Below, piece by piece: positions 5,322-5,755 of a stretch of 5,755 nt of DNA. The translations under genes were made by a program, and so were the position numbers. A model generated the notes under the pieces. That model had not been told where the DNA came from, did no database searches, and saw only the letters and a list, made by a program, of their open reading frames with translations. This DNA comes from Euryarchaeota archaeon UBA175 (lineage in GTDB: Archaea; Thermoplasmatota; Poseidoniia; Poseidoniales; Thalassarchaeaceae): contig DAFD01000008.1 in assembly GCA_002497895.1 (NCBI GenBank), forward strand, positions 1-5,755, given 5' to 3'. Position 1 is the first letter of the stretch. Every line of letters starts with the position of its first letter.

Positions 5322-5755
5322 ATGCCCGTGCAGACTTTCGACGCCGAGGGCAGTGAGGTCGACACTTTCCGTCGTCTTTCCGCCTCACAGTTGGGCGTTT
5401 GGCATTCATGCCCGAGGCAGTGGTATTACAGTTACGAAGAGCGATTGAAGGGACCGATGCCACCACATATCATTCGCGGAAATGCGGCTGAGGAATGCGT
5501 TTGCAGAGTACTCAGGGACTCGCCAGTGCTCATTGCTCCTGACTCCACCGACGTGCTTACCTCACCACTCAACTCCGACGGAGCTCCCGATTGGGAAGAT
5601 ACTGGAAATTGGATGGGTTCGAGACTACCGGCTAGGTCTGAAGATGATTGGCCGGGCTCGCGCGACGCGCTGATGGAATGGGCTACTGCGCGCGTCGAGA
5701 TCCATTTCGATAGATGCTGGGATGCTGCCGTCGCGGACTGGCAAGCAACTCGGAA
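5322..5755 (+). CDS. PD-(D/E)XK (RecB/Cas4-like) nuclease-family protein, N-terminal part, runs off right edge
   Basis: From ATG 5322 the frame stays open for 144 codons to the window edge. Residues 19-53 carry the start of the RecB-family nuclease fold: LSASQLGVWHSCPRQWYYSYEE, then a proline-rich turn, IIRGNAAEEC and a helix. In RecB, AddB and Cas4 relatives this block is S-x-S-x-L/I-x-x-a-x-x-CPR-x-a-a-a followed by RG-x-x-x-H. Here the usual histidine position is E57. C30 could be the N-terminal ligand of an Fe-S cluster as in Cas4/AddB, but the C-terminal cysteines and the catalytic D...ExK lie outside the window. Residues 70-110 are rich in Asp, Ser and Pro and may be an insert. GTG at 5328 is an alternative start, seven bases after AGGG. 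No cas genes accompany it, so a general repair or recombination role is likelier than CRISPR adaptation. Confidence 0.72.
   Translation, partial: MPVQTFDAEGSEVDTFRRLSASQLGVWHSCPRQWYYSYEERLKGPMPPHIIRGNAAEECVCRVLRDSPVLIAPDSTDVLTSPLNSDGAPDWEDTGNWMGSRLPARSEDDWPGSRDALMEWATARVEIHFDRCWDAAVADWQATR

Noticed and set aside
5482..5673. Plus-strand 63-codon ORF
   Set aside because: It is a shifted frame within the nuclease-like gene, whose own frame carries the CPRQWYY block and stays open to the edge.
5322..5755. Cas4 as part of a CRISPR locus
   Set aside because: No repeats, spacers or other cas genes are in the window, and the family block is shared by many RecB-like nucleases.

Overview
The window looks like a stretch of archaeal chromosome. 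A marine Thermoplasmatota/Euryarchaeota lineage such as the Marine Group II Poseidoniales is plausible, but that is inference. The pointers are a tRNA-Val(CAC) of archaeal appearance with encoded CCA, a radical SAM protein resembling the mainly archaeal COG2108 group, PdxT, frequent GTG/TTG starts, compact two-gene operons and moderate GC. No mobile element, CRISPR array or rRNA was seen.

Layout. Positions 1-1403 (minus strand, running off the left edge) hold an open frame for a membrane-anchored thioredoxin domain fused to a CcdA/DsbD-type transmembrane electron-transfer domain. A 94-nt divergent gap leads to tRNA-Val(CAC) on the plus strand (1498-1573). The tRNA converges on a minus-strand pair: serC (phosphoserine aminotransferase, GTG start at 3417) followed nine bases later by deoC (deoxyribose-phosphate aldolase, TTG start at 2304). 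Divergent from serC is a plus-strand pair: pdxT (glutaminase subunit of PLP synthase, probable GTG start at 3501) and a radical SAM gene whose GTG start overlaps the pdxT stop as GTGA at 4100-4103. After a 64-nt gap, a plus-strand gene resembling the N-terminus of RecB/Cas4-like PD-(D/E)XK nucleases starts at about 5322 and leaves the right edge.

How the genes may work together. The two central operons share a vitamin B6 theme. PdxT supplies ammonia to PdxS, which combines it with ribose 5-phosphate and glyceraldehyde 3-phosphate to make PLP. DeoC releases glyceraldehyde 3-phosphate, and SerC is a PLP enzyme. The divergent gap between the operons carries an exact 8+1+8 inverted repeat (3415-3431) that includes the serC start codon, which makes it a candidate operator or start-codon hairpin. 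The least understood gene is the radical SAM protein coupled to pdxT, which has extra conserved-looking cysteines outside its CX3CX2C cluster motif.
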